DNA of 64,000 bases from Microbacterium esteraromaticum (lineage in GTDB: Bacteria; Actinomycetota; Actinomycetes; Actinomycetales; Microbacteriaceae). Positions 42,483 through 51,683 of this stretch are shown one piece after another. The stretch lies in the NCBI RefSeq assembly GCF_017303215.1, contig NZ_JAEMWU010000001.1, forward strand, positions 124,001 through 188,000, given 5' to 3'. The stretch's first letter is position 1, and every line of letters begins with the position of its first letter. The translations under genes and the position numbers were made by a program. Under the pieces are notes generated by a model. That model worked only from the letters and a program-made list of their open reading frames with translations. It made no database searches and was not told the DNA's origin.

Positions 42483-42684
42483 TGCGGTAGGCAATGGCAC
42501 CAACCGATCCGGTGCCAGGCTGACCAGAGGCGGAACGCCTGATCGTGCAACACCGAGTTCCTACCAGCCCGCTATGGTGGGTACGCGCAACGCCATCAAG
42601 GCAATCGGCACCAGTACGCTGACGCTCCACTCTTGCTGCTTTGCCTTCGATTTCGGCCACAGGCCCAACACCACCTGGAGAGCA
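42483..42684. other. Junction and leader of the ATPase-TIR gene
   Basis: No gene is seen. A 7-bp hairpin (tggcacc 42495-42501 with ggtgcca 42511-42517) lies next to the end of homology. TATGGT at 42573-42578 is the best -10 candidate and would give a leader of about 100 bases. GGAG lies before the ATG at 42685. Confidence 0.4.
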
Positions 42685-44261
42685 ATGACTCGGAAGCTGC
42701 ATGAAGTGTTCAACGAGGCTGGGCTTCCGGAGATCACCTACGTCCCTCCGGCCGAAGCTCAGCAGTTGAAAGGCTCCCTCGCTACACCCGGCAAGCACGT
42801 CACTCTCGTCGGACCATCGGGCAGTGGAAAGTCGACAGTGGCGAACCGGGTCCTCGAGAGCCTGAGCTTGAGTTCCAACAAGGTTCATGGCTTCAGCGGT
42901 AGGAGCTACTCACAGGTCACAAGCATTCTTGAGATTCTCGGGGCAGAGTTCGACGTTGCGCCGAGTCTGGAAGAGATTGAGCCCTGGCTCAAGGCATTCG
43001 AGATCATCATGATCGATGATGTGCACCATCTCAACCTGGAAGCCCGGACAGAACTCGCTTCCCATCTGAAGCTGTGGCACGAGAAGGGCATCCGATTCTT
43101 CATGATCGGAATCGCCAAAACCAGTGAGGCAATCCTGGGACAAGACCCGGAGCTCGCTATTCGCAACGATGCCTGGAACATTGGTAAGCAAAGTCCGGAG
43201 TTTCTCGCGCGCATTGTGGCGAAGGGCGAGGATGCACTGAACGTTCGTTTCACCGAAACAGGTCGCGATTTAGCGATTGAAGCCGCTCAGGGCTCTCCGT
43301 CGATCCTGCAGGCGATCTGCAGAATAACGTGCGTCCAAGCAGACGTACTTGAAAAGGCCGAAAGCCAGGCGACCGAGATCGACGTGGACCTGCCACTCAT
43401 CCGGACGGCGGTTGTTCGCCAATATGACGGCCGCTACTTGAACAAAATTGTCAGCCTCGCCCGGGGCCGCCGCCAAGCTCGCTCTGTCCACGATACGTAC
43501 TTCAGAATAATTGAACAGGTCGCGGTTAGCGGCAAGGACCAAATCTCAAGAGATGAGCTTTATCACAAGATCGTTGGCAGCAAGGACGCTCGCCAAAAGT
43601 CTCAAGTGCGCAACTCTTTCTACCGCGCACTCACGAACCTGCCCACAGTTATCGAGGAAAATGGACTATCCGACATCCTGATCTACGAGAATGGCACGCT
43701 TACGATCGACGATCCGGTCTTCCGCTTCTACCTCGATCACCTCGATTTCTCTCGGGTTCGCTCGCAAGTCAATGTTCGACGCCTCGGTTATGAATTCGAC
43801 GTCGCTGTTTCGTTCGCTGGGCCTGACAGGACAACTGTGGTGCGGCTCGTGGAGGCGTTGAAAGAGCGGGGCCTCGAAGTCTTCTATGACTTTGACCAGC
43901 AAGCGCTGCTCTGGGGCAAAGACCTCCGCGAAGAGCTCGGCAAGGTGTACGGACAAGAGGCGCAGTTCATGATTGTCTGTCTCTCCAAAGACTACCCGGA
44001 GCGCGATTGGACAAACTTCGAACTCGAGATCGGGCGACAGGCGGCATCGAAGCGCACGGAAGACTACCTGTTGCCATTGGTCGTCGGTGACTCCAGGCCC
44101 GCGATCGTCGGTTTGCCAGGCACTGTTGGTCACCTTTCACTCGCCGACCGCTCAATCGAAGACGTAGCTGACCTCGTGCTAGACAAGTTCCAAGCGCTAC
44201 CCGCGCTCGTGCCCGAGTCGGAAGACAAGGGTGCTGAGCTGGCCAAGGCAGGGGCAAGCGA
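42483..44261 (+). mobile_element. Accessory insertion carrying an ATPase-TIR gene
   Basis: A segment of visibly lower GC (hand counts of two 60-base lines inside give 45% and 50%; one in the following gene gives 68%) lies between two copies of the HhH-GPD 5' end. No transposase, integrase, terminal inverted repeat or clean target duplication is visible, so the mechanism is unknown; homologous exchange or loss of a larger element are possible. Confidence 0.55.
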
Positions 44262-44265
44262 ATGA
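42685..44265 (+). CDS. P-loop ATPase with C-terminal TIR domain
   Basis: 526 residues, likely a single-protein immune effector. Residues 5-270 are an AAA/STAND-like ATPase of the TniB/ORC-type look: Walker A GPSGSGKST (43-51), Walker B EIIMIDDVHH (106-115), sensor-like FFMIGIAKTSEA, and GSPSILQAICRI. Residues about 280-355 look like a winged helix ending TIDDPVFRFYLDHL. A TIR domain runs from about 369 (YEFDVAVSFAGPDR) to 503; the putative NADase Glu is Glu446 in DWTNFELEIG. Codons such as ATA, AGA and TTA, rare in neighbours, and low GC indicate recent acquisition. ATG 42685 has GGAG upstream. Its stop overlaps the HhH-GPD start (ATGA). By analogy TIR-ATPases destroy NAD+ when the sensor is triggered by phage; not shown here. 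Confidence 0.85.
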   Translation: MTRKLHEVFNEAGLPEITYVPPAEAQQLKGSLATPGKHVTLVGPSGSGKSTVANRVLESLSLSSNKVHGFSGRSYSQVTSILEILGAEFDVAPSLEEIEPWLKAFEIIMIDDVHHLNLEARTELASHLKLWHEKGIRFFMIGIAKTSEAILGQDPELAIRNDAWNIGKQSPEFLARIVAKGEDALNVRFTETGRDLAIEAAQGSPSILQAICRITCVQADVLEKAESQATEIDVDLPLIRTAVVRQYDGRYLNKIVSLARGRRQARSVHDTYFRIIEQVAVSGKDQISRDELYHKIVGSKDARQKSQVRNSFYRALTNLPTVIEENGLSDILIYENGTLTIDDPVFRFYLDHLDFSRVRSQVNVRRLGYEFDVAVSFAGPDRTTVVRLVEALKERGLEVFYDFDQQALLWGKDLREELGKVYGQEAQFMIVCLSKDYPERDWTNFELEIGRQAASKRTEDYLLPLVVGDSRPAIVGLPGTVGHLSLADRSIEDVADLVLDKFQALPALVPESEDKGAELAKAGASE

Positions 44266-44837
44266 GCATTCACATCACCGGAGACACCGCCGCCGACACC
44301 CTGCTCACCGAGAACCCGCTCGCTCTGCTGGTGGGAATGCTGCTCGACCAGCAGGTTCCCATGGAGACCGCGTTCGCTGGCCCGCTCAAGATCGAACAGC
44401 GCACCGGAGCGACGGATGCCGAAGCGATCGCCGGCATGGACCCGGATGCCTTCCTCGAAGCGTTCAAGCAGACGCCGGCCGTGCATCGCTTTCCCGGTTC
44501 GATGGCGGCACGGGTGCAGACGCTCTGCCAGACTCTCGTCGATGAATGGGGCGGCGACGCTGCCGCGCTGTGGACTCAGGGGAACCCCGACGGCGCCGAA
44601 GTTCTCAAGCGCCTGAAGAAGCTGCCGGGCTTCGGTGAGCAGAAGGCCAAGATCTTCCTTGCCCTGCTCGGCAAGCAGTACGGTTTCACCGGCGCGGGCT
44701 GGCGGGAGGCATCCGCCCCCTACGGCGAAGAGGGCGCCTACCGCAGCGTCGCCGACATCGTCTCGCCCGAGTCGCTCACCCAGGTGCGCGAGCACAAGAA
44801 GGCGATGAAGGCCGCCGCGAAGGCGGCGAAGCCATGA
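44262..44837 (+). CDS. HhH-GPD-type base-excision repair family protein
   Basis: 191 residues of the uncharacterised actinobacterial HhH-GPD family. The helix-hairpin-helix is LKKLPGFGEQKAKIFLALLG (about 123-142); catalytic residues cannot be assigned with confidence. The N-terminus PLALLVGMLLDQQVPMETAF is typical. The start codon overlaps the TIR gene stop. The first codons (MSIHI) differ most from the broken copy at 42369 (MALHL), so the start region may have come with the inserted segment. Followed by an ATGA overlap with a DUF1801 gene. Confidence 0.87.
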   Translation: MSIHITGDTAADTLLTENPLALLVGMLLDQQVPMETAFAGPLKIEQRTGATDAEAIAGMDPDAFLEAFKQTPAVHRFPGSMAARVQTLCQTLVDEWGGDAAALWTQGNPDGAEVLKRLKKLPGFGEQKAKIFLALLGKQYGFTGAGWREASAPYGEEGAYRSVADIVSPESLTQVREHKKAMKAAAKAAKP

Positions 44838-45256
44838 AGCCGACCGGGGGTGACGTCGCGGAGTTCATCGCGGAGGTGAGCCCTGCGAAACGGCAACGGG
44901 ATGCTGAGACCCTGACGGCCATGCTGCAGGAGGTCTCGGGCCGCGAGCCCGTGCTGTGGGGAACGATCGTCGGGTTCGGCAGCTGCCACTATCGGTACCC
45001 GACCGGCAACGAGGGCAATATGCCGTTGCTGGCGTTCGCTCCGCGCAAGGCCGCCTCGACCATTTACCTGGAGTCGACGGCCGCGCACGCCGACGCGCTG
45101 GGCCGACTCGGCCCGCACACGACCGGCGTCGGCTGCCTCTACATCAAGGACCTCGAAACAGTGGATCTCGACGTCCTCCGCGGCATCCTCACCGCGTCGT
45201 TGCAGTGGTCCGAGAACGGCGGCGGCGAGTACGCGACGATCACTGTCACCGGCTGA
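44834..45256 (+). CDS. DUF1801 protein
   Basis: 140-residue small soluble protein with the DUF1801 pattern: FIAEVSPAKRQRDAETLTAML, EPVLWGTIVGFGSCHYRYPTG and MPLLAFAPRKAASTIYLE. Members share the YdhG/DUF1801 fold; the biochemical role is unknown. Coupled to the HhH-GPD gene by a four-base overlap. Confidence 0.85.
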   Translation: MKPTGGDVAEFIAEVSPAKRQRDAETLTAMLQEVSGREPVLWGTIVGFGSCHYRYPTGNEGNMPLLAFAPRKAASTIYLESTAAHADALGRLGPHTTGVGCLYIKDLETVDLDVLRGILTASLQWSENGGGEYATITVTG

Positions 45257-45303
45257 CGCCATCCACCGCCGCGTGCGGGATGCCGTCGCGCCCAACGCCC
45301 GGG

Positions 45304-46596
45304 TCACATCACGATGATGTCGGCCTCCGGCGCTCGATACTCCGCGACGGTCGGCATATCCGGCGCCGCAGCAACGCCGGTGCGGAACGCGCGCACGCTG
45401 CGCAGTACGGGATCGATGCCGTCGGTCTCGATCCGCAGTCTCCGCACCGCACGTTCGGTGAACGAGTGCATCCGCCGCACTCCGATGGTCCCGCCCTCGC
45501 ACAGCACGTCACTATCCGCCAGCACCCGATGCGCCGCTACGCGCTGTCCGGCATCCAACGCCTCAGCCAGTTCGAGATGGTCGATCTCGACCTGGTCGGC
45601 GAACTCGGCGTCCCAGACACCGGCATCCCGTCGGATGATCCGCGCCTCCAGCGGCGCACCGAATCGCCTCGCCAGCTCGGTGGAGTACTCCTCAAGAACT
45701 GCCAGGTCGGTGCGGTCGATCAGGCCGTCGCGGTTCGGCGGTACGTTCAACAGCAGGTTCGCACCCAGCCCGACCGACCGGTAGTGGATTCCGAGCAGGT
45801 GCTCGACGGTCTTCGGTTCGTCGAACGGATGCCAGAACCAGCCGTGCCGCAGCGAGACATCGCACTCAGGCGGCAGGTAACGCGGCGCGAATCCGAGCAC
45901 CGCATCGGTGTGCACGTCGTTCGGTGTCCAGTCCGCGACGTAGAGAACGGGATCCGAGGCCAGGCCGTCCTCATTGCCGACCCACCGGATGTCGGGGTCG
46001 CCCATGTTGAAGATCACCGCACCGGGCTGGTGCTCTCGCACGATCCCGGTGATGCGGGCCCAGTCGTACTCGCGGCCGGCCGATCCCGCGCCGTCGAACC
46101 ACACCTCGACCAGGTCGCCGTAGCCCGTGCAGAGCTCGGTGAGTTGCGCGCAGTAGAAGTCGTCGTAGGCAGCGGCATCGGGGTAGCACGTGGCGTTGCG
46201 ATCCCAGGGCGACAGGTACACCCCGAACCCCATTTCGGCTTCCGCGCACGCGTCGGCGAGCTCACGCACCACGTCGCCGTCGCCGCCTCGCCACGGGCTG
46301 GATGCCACGGAGTACTCGGTGGTGGCCGTCGGCCACAGGCAGAACCCGTCGTGGTGCTTCGCGGTCAACACGACATGCTGCGCGCCGGCGATCCTCGCGG
46401 CGGCGACCCACTGGCGGGCATCCAGAGCGGTCGGATCGAAAGACGCCGCCGGCAACGTCCCGTCGCTCCACTCCACCCCGGCGAAGGTGTTCAGCCCGAA
46501 GTGGAAGAACACCGCGACGCCGGCCTGCTGCCAGCGCAACTGCGCCGGGCTCGGATGCAACCCCACCGTGTCTTCGGAGATCGGCATGTCGGCCAT
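45304..46596 (-). CDS. Alpha-L-fucosidase (GH29-like)
   Basis: 430 residues, no signal peptide, so cytoplasmic. GH29 marks: RWQQAGVAVFFHFGLNTFAG, HVVLTAKHHDGFCLWP, GFGVYLSPWDRN, and the probable nucleophile Asp in LVEVWFDGAG. A C-terminal beta domain follows from about 330. It should release fucose from imported oligosaccharides. It is 29 bases after the cytidylyltransferase gene on the same strand and back to back with two mannosidase-type genes. ATG 46587 is an alternative start. Confidence 0.87.
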   Translation of the reverse strand: MADMPISEDTVGLHPSPAQLRWQQAGVAVFFHFGLNTFAGVEWSDGTLPAASFDPTALDARQWVAAARIAGAQHVVLTAKHHDGFCLWPTATTEYSVASSPWRGGDGDVVRELADACAEAEMGFGVYLSPWDRNATCYPDAAAYDDFYCAQLTELCTGYGDLVEVWFDGAGSAGREYDWARITGIVREHQPGAVIFNMGDPDIRWVGNEDGLASDPVLYVADWTPNDVHTDAVLGFAPRYLPPECDVSLRHGWFWHPFDEPKTVEHLLGIHYRSVGLGANLLLNVPPNRDGLIDRTDLAVLEEYSTELARRFGAPLEARIIRRDAGVWDAEFADQVEIDHLELAEALDAGQRVAAHRVLADSDVLCEGGTIGVRRMHSFTERAVRRLRIETDGIDPVLRSVRAFRTGVAAAPDMPTVAEYRAPEADIIVM

Positions 46597-46625
46597 GGTC
46601 AGGGCGTGCCGCTCGTGCTCGGTTG

Positions 46626-47102
46626 TCAGGCCCGCGAAAGGCGCTCGGCTTCTTTCGCGGCGACGATCTTGCGCAGCCCCGAGCTCGAGAAGCGGTGATT
46701 GCGGCTGTTGAAGTACAGCTCGATGCCGGCCTGCTCGCAGTACTCGCGACCGGTGAAGTCGCGGTCGATGTACTCATCGCCGACGATGCGCACGTCGAGC
46801 TTGAACGAGCGCAGGATGTCTTCGAGGTCCTGCTCGGTCGAATAGGGCACGATCTCATCGACGTACTCGCAGCCACGCAGCTGGATGTAACGCTCGACGA
46901 CCGTCTGGGTCGGTGCGTTCTTCTCGGGACGATCGAGCGTCGGGTCCATCTGCAGACCGCAGATCAGATAATCGCACTGCCGCTTCGCCTCGGCGAGCAT
47001 CATGATGTGCCCGGCGTGCAGCAGGTCGAAGGTAGAGAAGGTGATCCCCACCCGCGGTCCCGGGTTGTAGTCCTGGTGCTTGTTGGGTGCTGCGTCCGTC
47101 AT
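46626..47102 (-). CDS. Cytidylyltransferase (TagD-like)
   Basis: 158-residue nucleotidyltransferase of the small CTP:glycerol-3-phosphate type. The HxGH motif is in GITFSTFDLLHAGHIMMLAE, and the second motif is in NHRFSSSGLRK (ISTT/RTxGxSTT equivalent, here diverged). It may make CDP-glycerol or another CDP-alcohol for cell-wall polymers. AAAGGA precedes ATG 47102, and TAGACT at 47136-47131 is a candidate -10. Its link to the glycosidases is unclear. Confidence 0.8.
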   Translation of the reverse strand: MTDAAPNKHQDYNPGPRVGITFSTFDLLHAGHIMMLAEAKRQCDYLICGLQMDPTLDRPEKNAPTQTVVERYIQLRGCEYVDEIVPYSTEQDLEDILRSFKLDVRIVGDEYIDRDFTGREYCEQAGIELYFNSRNHRFSSSGLRKIVAAKEAERLSRA

Positions 47103-47194
47103 CGTGGTCCTTTCAGGTCGTGCCGAGATGAGTCTATGCGGCCCGGACCGTAGCATTGCTGATGGATGCCTCCCAACGCCGAAAGGGTCACGCG

Positions 47195-48496
47195 ATGTCA
47201 GCGACTCCCCCACCAGACGCGCCGCTGCGCTTCGGCGCCAACTACACCCCCTCGAAGGAGTGGATGCACTCCTGGCTCTCGCTCGATCTCGATGCCGTGC
47301 GTCGAGACTTCGCGGGCCTTGCCGAGCTCGGCCTCGATCATGTGCGTGTCTTTCCGCTGTGGCCGGTGCTGCAGCCCAACCGCACCCTGATCCGCGATGA
47401 GGCCGTCGCCGACGTGCGTGCCGTGGTCGACGTCGCCGCGGAGTTCGGGCTCGACGCCAGCGTCGACGTCATCCAGGGGCACCTGTCGAGCTTCGACTTC
47501 GTGCCGTCCTGGCTGTTCACCTGGCACGACAAGAACATGTTCACCCACCCTGACGCGCTCAGCGGACAGGTGGCGCTGGTCGAGCGCCTGGGCGCGGCAA
47601 TCGGGGACGCGGGTAACTTCCTCGGGTTCACCCTCGGCAACGAGACCAACCAGTTCTCGGCGCGCAATCACCCGCATCCGTGGCCCGTGACCGAGGCCGA
47701 CGCCGCCAACTGGATCACCACGCTGCTCGATGCCGCCGAGCGTTCCGCACCCGGCCAGCCGCACGTGCACAGCGAGTACGACGCCGCCTGGTACATGGAC
47801 GGCCACGGCTTCACCCCCGCGCTCGCGTCGCGGTTGGGTGCCATGACGACCGTGCACTCGTGGATCTTCAACGGCACCGCTCAGCGCTACGGCGGCCGGT
47901 CGGTAGCATCCGATCGCCACGCCGAGTACATGATCGAGCTCTCACGCGCCTTCCAGACCGACGCGCGGCGACCGATCTGGTTGCAGGAGGTCGGTGCGCC
48001 GTCGAACTGCCTGAACACCGATGAAATGCCCGACTTTCTCGAAGCGACCGTGCGCAGCGCGGCGCGCACCGAGAACCTGTGGGGCGTCACCTGGTGGTGC
48101 TCACACGATGTCAGCCGCGCATTGGCCGACTACCCCGAGCTGGAATACTCGCTGGGGCTGATCGACAACGATGGCGCCGCCAAGCCCATCGGGCGCCGCT
48201 TCGCCGAGATCATCCCCGAACTGCGTGAGCGTCAGAGCACCCCGGCGCGGTCGCTGGGCATCGTCGTCGAGGTGGACGAGGGCGACGTGCCTGTCAGCCG
48301 CGCGGCGCTCAGCCCCGGCGGTGCCGTGTTCGAGGCGTGGGTGCAGGCCTGCGCATCGGGTGCGGATGCGACGTTCGTCACCTCGACCGATGCGGCGGAT
48401 GCCGCCCTGCTCGCCCGCCGTGGCATCACCGAGCTGCTGGTCCCGGACTCCGCCGACGGCGTGGGCACCTACTCGTCGAACAACACCGTCGTCTGA
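47195..48496 (+). CDS. GH-A clan glycoside hydrolase (GH5-like, mannosidase candidate)
   Basis: 433 residues, TIM barrel. [20 protein letters not shown] at the start; acid/base Glu in [13 protein letters not shown] (the N-E pair of clan GH-A) and nucleophile Glu in [10 protein letters not shown]. No signal peptide. Next to an alpha-mannosidase it is probably an intracellular beta-mannosidase or related exo-enzyme. ATG 47195 has AAAGGG; TAGCAT at 47151-47156 could instead drive a leaderless start at 47162. Confidence 0.82.
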   Translation: MSATPPPDAPLRFGANYTPSKEWMHSWLSLDLDAVRRDFAGLAELGLDHVRVFPLWPVLQPNRTLIRDEAVADVRAVVDVAAEFGLDASVDVIQGHLSSFDFVPSWLFTWHDKNMFTHPDALSGQVALVERLGAAIGDAGNFLGFTLGNETNQFSARNHPHPWPVTEADAANWITTLLDAAERSAPGQPHVHSEYDAAWYMDGHGFTPALASRLGAMTTVHSWIFNGTAQRYGGRSVASDRHAEYMIELSRAFQTDARRPIWLQEVGAPSNCLNTDEMPDFLEATVRSAARTENLWGVTWWCSHDVSRALADYPELEYSLGLIDNDGAAKPIGRRFAEIIPELRERQSTPARSLGIVVEVDEGDVPVSRAALSPGGAVFEAWVQACASGADATFVTSTDAADAALLARRGITELLVPDSADGVGTYSSNNTVV

Positions 48497-48533
48497 GTAG
48501 GCTCGACCTCACACCCGCGACAAGGAGGACGCG

Positions 48534-51500
48534 ATGCACGAAGAGACCTCGCTCACGGTCGGGCGGGTGACGCGGGTGCTCGCCGAGCGCGTGCGCCCGG
48601 CGATCCACTCGGCTCGTGTCCCGCTGCAGATCGCTTCTCATTCCCTGCCCGGTGAGCCAATCGCTCCGGCGGAGGGCCTCGCACTGGACTACGAGCCGTT
48701 CGCCGCGGGTGGCATGTGGGGGCCGGCGTGGGGCACGACGTGGTTCCGGGTGCGCGGCGAGGTCCCAGCGCGGTGGGCGGGCAAGAAGGTCGAAGCGCTG
48801 ATCGACCTCGGATTCGACGTGAACATGACCGGGTTCCAGTGCGAGGCACTCGCCTACCGCCCAGACGCAACGCCGATCAAGAGCCTCAACCCGCGCAACC
48901 AGTGGTTGCCGGTGGATGCTGAGGCGGGCGGGTCGGTCGAGTTCTACCTGGAGGGTGCCTCGAACCCGGTGCTGCTCGACTACCACCCGTTCCTGCCGAC
49001 GCAGGAGGGCGACGTCCTCACCTCGTCACCCGAGCCGCTGTACCGCGTGCGGCACATGGACCTCGCCGTGTTCGAGCCCGAGGTGTTCGAGCTCTCGCTC
49101 GACCTCGAGGTGCTGCTGGAGTTGCAAGGTGAGTTGCCCGAGACGTCTCCGCGGCGCATGCGCGTGTTGCAGGCGCTTGACGACGCGCTCGATGCGTTGG
49201 ATCTGCAGCGCATCGTCGAGACAGCGTCGGATGCCCGTGCGCACCTGGCCGGGGTGTTGGCATCTCCTGCTGAGGCGAGTGCGCACCGCATCGCCGCCAT
49301 CGGGCACGCGCATATCGATTCGGCCTGGCTGTGGCCAGTGCGCGAGACGATCCGGAAGGTTGCCCGCACCACCTCATCGATGACGGCGCTGCTCGAGGAT
49401 GATCCGGATTTCCGGTACGGGATGTCGAGCGCACAGCAGTACGCCTGGATCAAGCAGCACCGCCCCGAGGTGTGGGAGCGGGTGCGTGCCGCCGTCGCCG
49501 AGGGCCGGTTTGTGCCGCTAGGCGGCATGTGGGTCGAGTCCGACACGGTGATGCCGAGCGGTGAGTCGCTGGTGCGCCAGTTCGCGTACGGCCAGCGTTT
49601 CTTCGAGCGCGAGTTCGGCATCCGCTCGAAGGGGGTCTGGTTGCCCGACAGCTTCGGGTACTCCCCCGCACTGCCGCAGCTGATGCGTCGGGCCGGGTTC
49701 GAGTGGTTCTTCACGCAGAAGATCTCGTGGAACCAGCGCAACGTCTTTCCGCATCACTCGTTCTTGTGGGAGGGCATCGACGGGTCGCGCATGTTCACGC
49801 ATTTCCCGCCGATGGACACGTACAACGCGCAGCTGAGCGGCTCCGAGATCGCCAAGGCGTCCCGCCAGTTCAAAGAGAACCGGGTCGCGTCGATGTCGAT
49901 CGCCCCGGTCGGTTGGGGTGACGGCGGCGGCGGAACGACCCGCGAGATGACGGGGAAGGCCGCCCGTCTGGCCGATCTGGAGGGCTCGGCGAAGGTCGAA
50001 TGGAAGCACCCGGACGCGTTCTTCACCGAGGCGCGCGCCGAGCTGACCGACCCGGCCGTCTGGGTCGGCGAGCTCTACCTCGAACTGCACCGCGGCACGC
50101 TCACCAGCCAGCACGCCACCAAGGCGCTGCACCGCTGGGCCGAGCAGGCGCTGATCGAGGCGGAGCTGTGGGCGGCGACCGCCGCCGTGCAGCGCGGCAC
50201 CGCGTACGACTACGACGCGTTCGACCGCCTGTGGCAGGTCGTGCTGCTGCACGAGTTCCATGACATCCTGCCCGGCACGTCGATCGCGTGGGTGCACCGC
50301 GAGGCCGTCGAGGCGCTGGGAGATGTGATCTCGGATGCCGAAGACCTGTCTGCTGCGGCGCTCGGCGCCCTGGCCGGCGAGGGTGATCGGCTGCTGCGAT
50401 TCATCCCGTCGTCGGTGCGAGGGGCATCCGATGACCGCCCGCTCGGTGCGACCGCCGTCTCTGAGACGGACTCCGGTCATGCGCCCGCCACGCTGACCGA
50501 ACAGGCCGACGGCTTCGTGCTCGCCAACGATCTCGTCACGGTCACCGTCTCGCACGACGGTCTGATCGTCTCGGCGATTGACAAGGCCACGGGCCGCGAG
50601 ACGATCCCCGCAGGGTCGCCTGCGAACCTGTTCCAGCTGCACCAGGACTTCCCGAACATGTGGGACGCATGGGACATCGACCGGTACTACCGCAACCGCG
50701 TCGAGGACCTCACCGCGGTCTCGTCGATCTCAGCATCCGTCATCGACGGTGCGGCGACGGTTCTGATCAGGCACGAGTTCTCGCAGTCCTCGATCGAGCA
50801 GACCATCCTTCTGCGGCCTGGCTCACGCACCGTTCTGCTGCTCAACGACATCGACTGGAACGAGACCGAGAAGCTGCTCAAACTCGCCTTCCCCCTCGAC
50901 CTGTTCGCCCGTGAGACTCTCGCCGAGACGCAGTTCGGCTTTCAGCGCCGCGTCACCCATGTGAACACCAGCTGGGAGGCGGCGAAATTCGAGACCTCGA
51001 TGCACCGGTTCGTACTCGCACAGGAGGACGACGGGTTCGGCGCCGCGCTCGTGAACGACTCGATCTACGGCTACGACACCTCGCGCGACGTCGATGGTGA
51101 CGATGTCACCACGACGATCCGGTTGTCGCTGCTGCGGGCGCCGCGCTTTCCCGATCCCGAGACCGACCACGGCGCGCACCAGATCGAGGTCGGGTTCGTG
51201 ATCGGAGCGGATGCCGCCATCGCGACCGCCGAGGGCATCCGCCTCAACGCAATGCCGACACTGATGCGCGGGGCGCACGAGGTCACCCCCCTCGTGGCGG
51301 TATCGGGCGAGGGCATCATCGTGTCGTCGGTGAAGCTGGCCGACGACCGCTCGGGCGACGTCATCGTGCGGGTGTACGAGTCGCTCGGGCGCCGCGCGCG
51401 GGGTGAGCTGACGGTCGGGTTCGCGCACTCGGGCATCCGCGAGGTCTCGCTGATCGAGGACGACCTCGACGACGCGCGTGTCGGCGGCGAGCTCGCGCTG

Positions 51501-51539
51501 CGTCCGTTCGAGGTGCGCACGCTGCGCATCGTGCGCTGA
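48534..51539 (+). CDS. Alpha-mannosidase (GH38)
   Basis: 1001 residues. The catalytic domain has the zinc motif AIGHAHIDSAWLWPVRET, nucleophile Asp in WLPDSFGYSPALPQLMRRAG and a later zinc His in HEFHDILPGTSIAWVHRE. An N-terminal domain of about 250 residues and C-terminal beta-sandwich domains complete the standard GH38 layout. It hydrolyses alpha-mannosides, probably from imported N-glycan fragments given the neighbouring fucosidase. AAGGAGG before the ATG; a TAGGCT hexamer at the end of the previous gene may be its own -10. Confidence 0.95.
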   Translation: MHEETSLTVGRVTRVLAERVRPAIHSARVPLQIASHSLPGEPIAPAEGLALDYEPFAAGGMWGPAWGTTWFRVRGEVPARWAGKKVEALIDLGFDVNMTGFQCEALAYRPDATPIKSLNPRNQWLPVDAEAGGSVEFYLEGASNPVLLDYHPFLPTQEGDVLTSSPEPLYRVRHMDLAVFEPEVFELSLDLEVLLELQGELPETSPRRMRVLQALDDALDALDLQRIVETASDARAHLAGVLASPAEASAHRIAAIGHAHIDSAWLWPVRETIRKVARTTSSMTALLEDDPDFRYGMSSAQQYAWIKQHRPEVWERVRAAVAEGRFVPLGGMWVESDTVMPSGESLVRQFAYGQRFFEREFGIRSKGVWLPDSFGYSPALPQLMRRAGFEWFFTQKISWNQRNVFPHHSFLWEGIDGSRMFTHFPPMDTYNAQLSGSEIAKASRQFKENRVASMSIAPVGWGDGGGGTTREMTGKAARLADLEGSAKVEWKHPDAFFTEARAELTDPAVWVGELYLELHRGTLTSQHATKALHRWAEQALIEAELWAATAAVQRGTAYDYDAFDRLWQVVLLHEFHDILPGTSIAWVHREAVEALGDVISDAEDLSAAALGALAGEGDRLLRFIPSSVRGASDDRPLGATAVSETDSGHAPATLTEQADGFVLANDLVTVTVSHDGLIVSAIDKATGRETIPAGSPANLFQLHQDFPNMWDAWDIDRYYRNRVEDLTAVSSISASVIDGAATVLIRHEFSQSSIEQTILLRPGSRTVLLLNDIDWNETEKLLKLAFPLDLFARETLAETQFGFQRRVTHVNTSWEAAKFETSMHRFVLAQEDDGFGAALVNDSIYGYDTSRDVDGDDVTTTIRLSLLRAPRFPDPETDHGAHQIEVGFVIGADAAIATAEGIRLNAMPTLMRGAHEVTPLVAVSGEGIIVSSVKLADDRSGDVIVRVYESLGRRARGELTVGFAHSGIREVSLIEDDLDDARVGGELALRPFEVRTLRIVR

Positions 51540-51571
51540 CGACGGCGCGCTTCGCGACCCCGCCTGTCACC

Positions 51572-51644
51572 GAGAACAGGCCGTTCACCGAGAACAGGCC
51601 GATTTCCGAGAAATCGTCCTGTTGCCACGAACGAGCCTGTTCTC
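51572..51644. repeat. Intergenic palindrome, family B, copy 1
   Basis: Arms gagaacagg (51572-51580), gagaacaggccgattt (51590-51605), aaatcgtcctgttg (51611-51624) and acgagcctgttctc (51631-51644): two forward, two inverted, nested. The last 14 bases recur exactly at 52856-52869. Confidence 0.8.
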
Positions 51645-51683
51645 AGACACTGGCGGATGCCGGCGACTGCGCGTCGATGCCAG

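Noticed and set aside
42369-44360. Transposon with target-site duplication
   Set aside because: No transposase or terminal inverted repeats, and the two flanking copies are only about 89% identical and about 95 bases long, unlike a target duplication.
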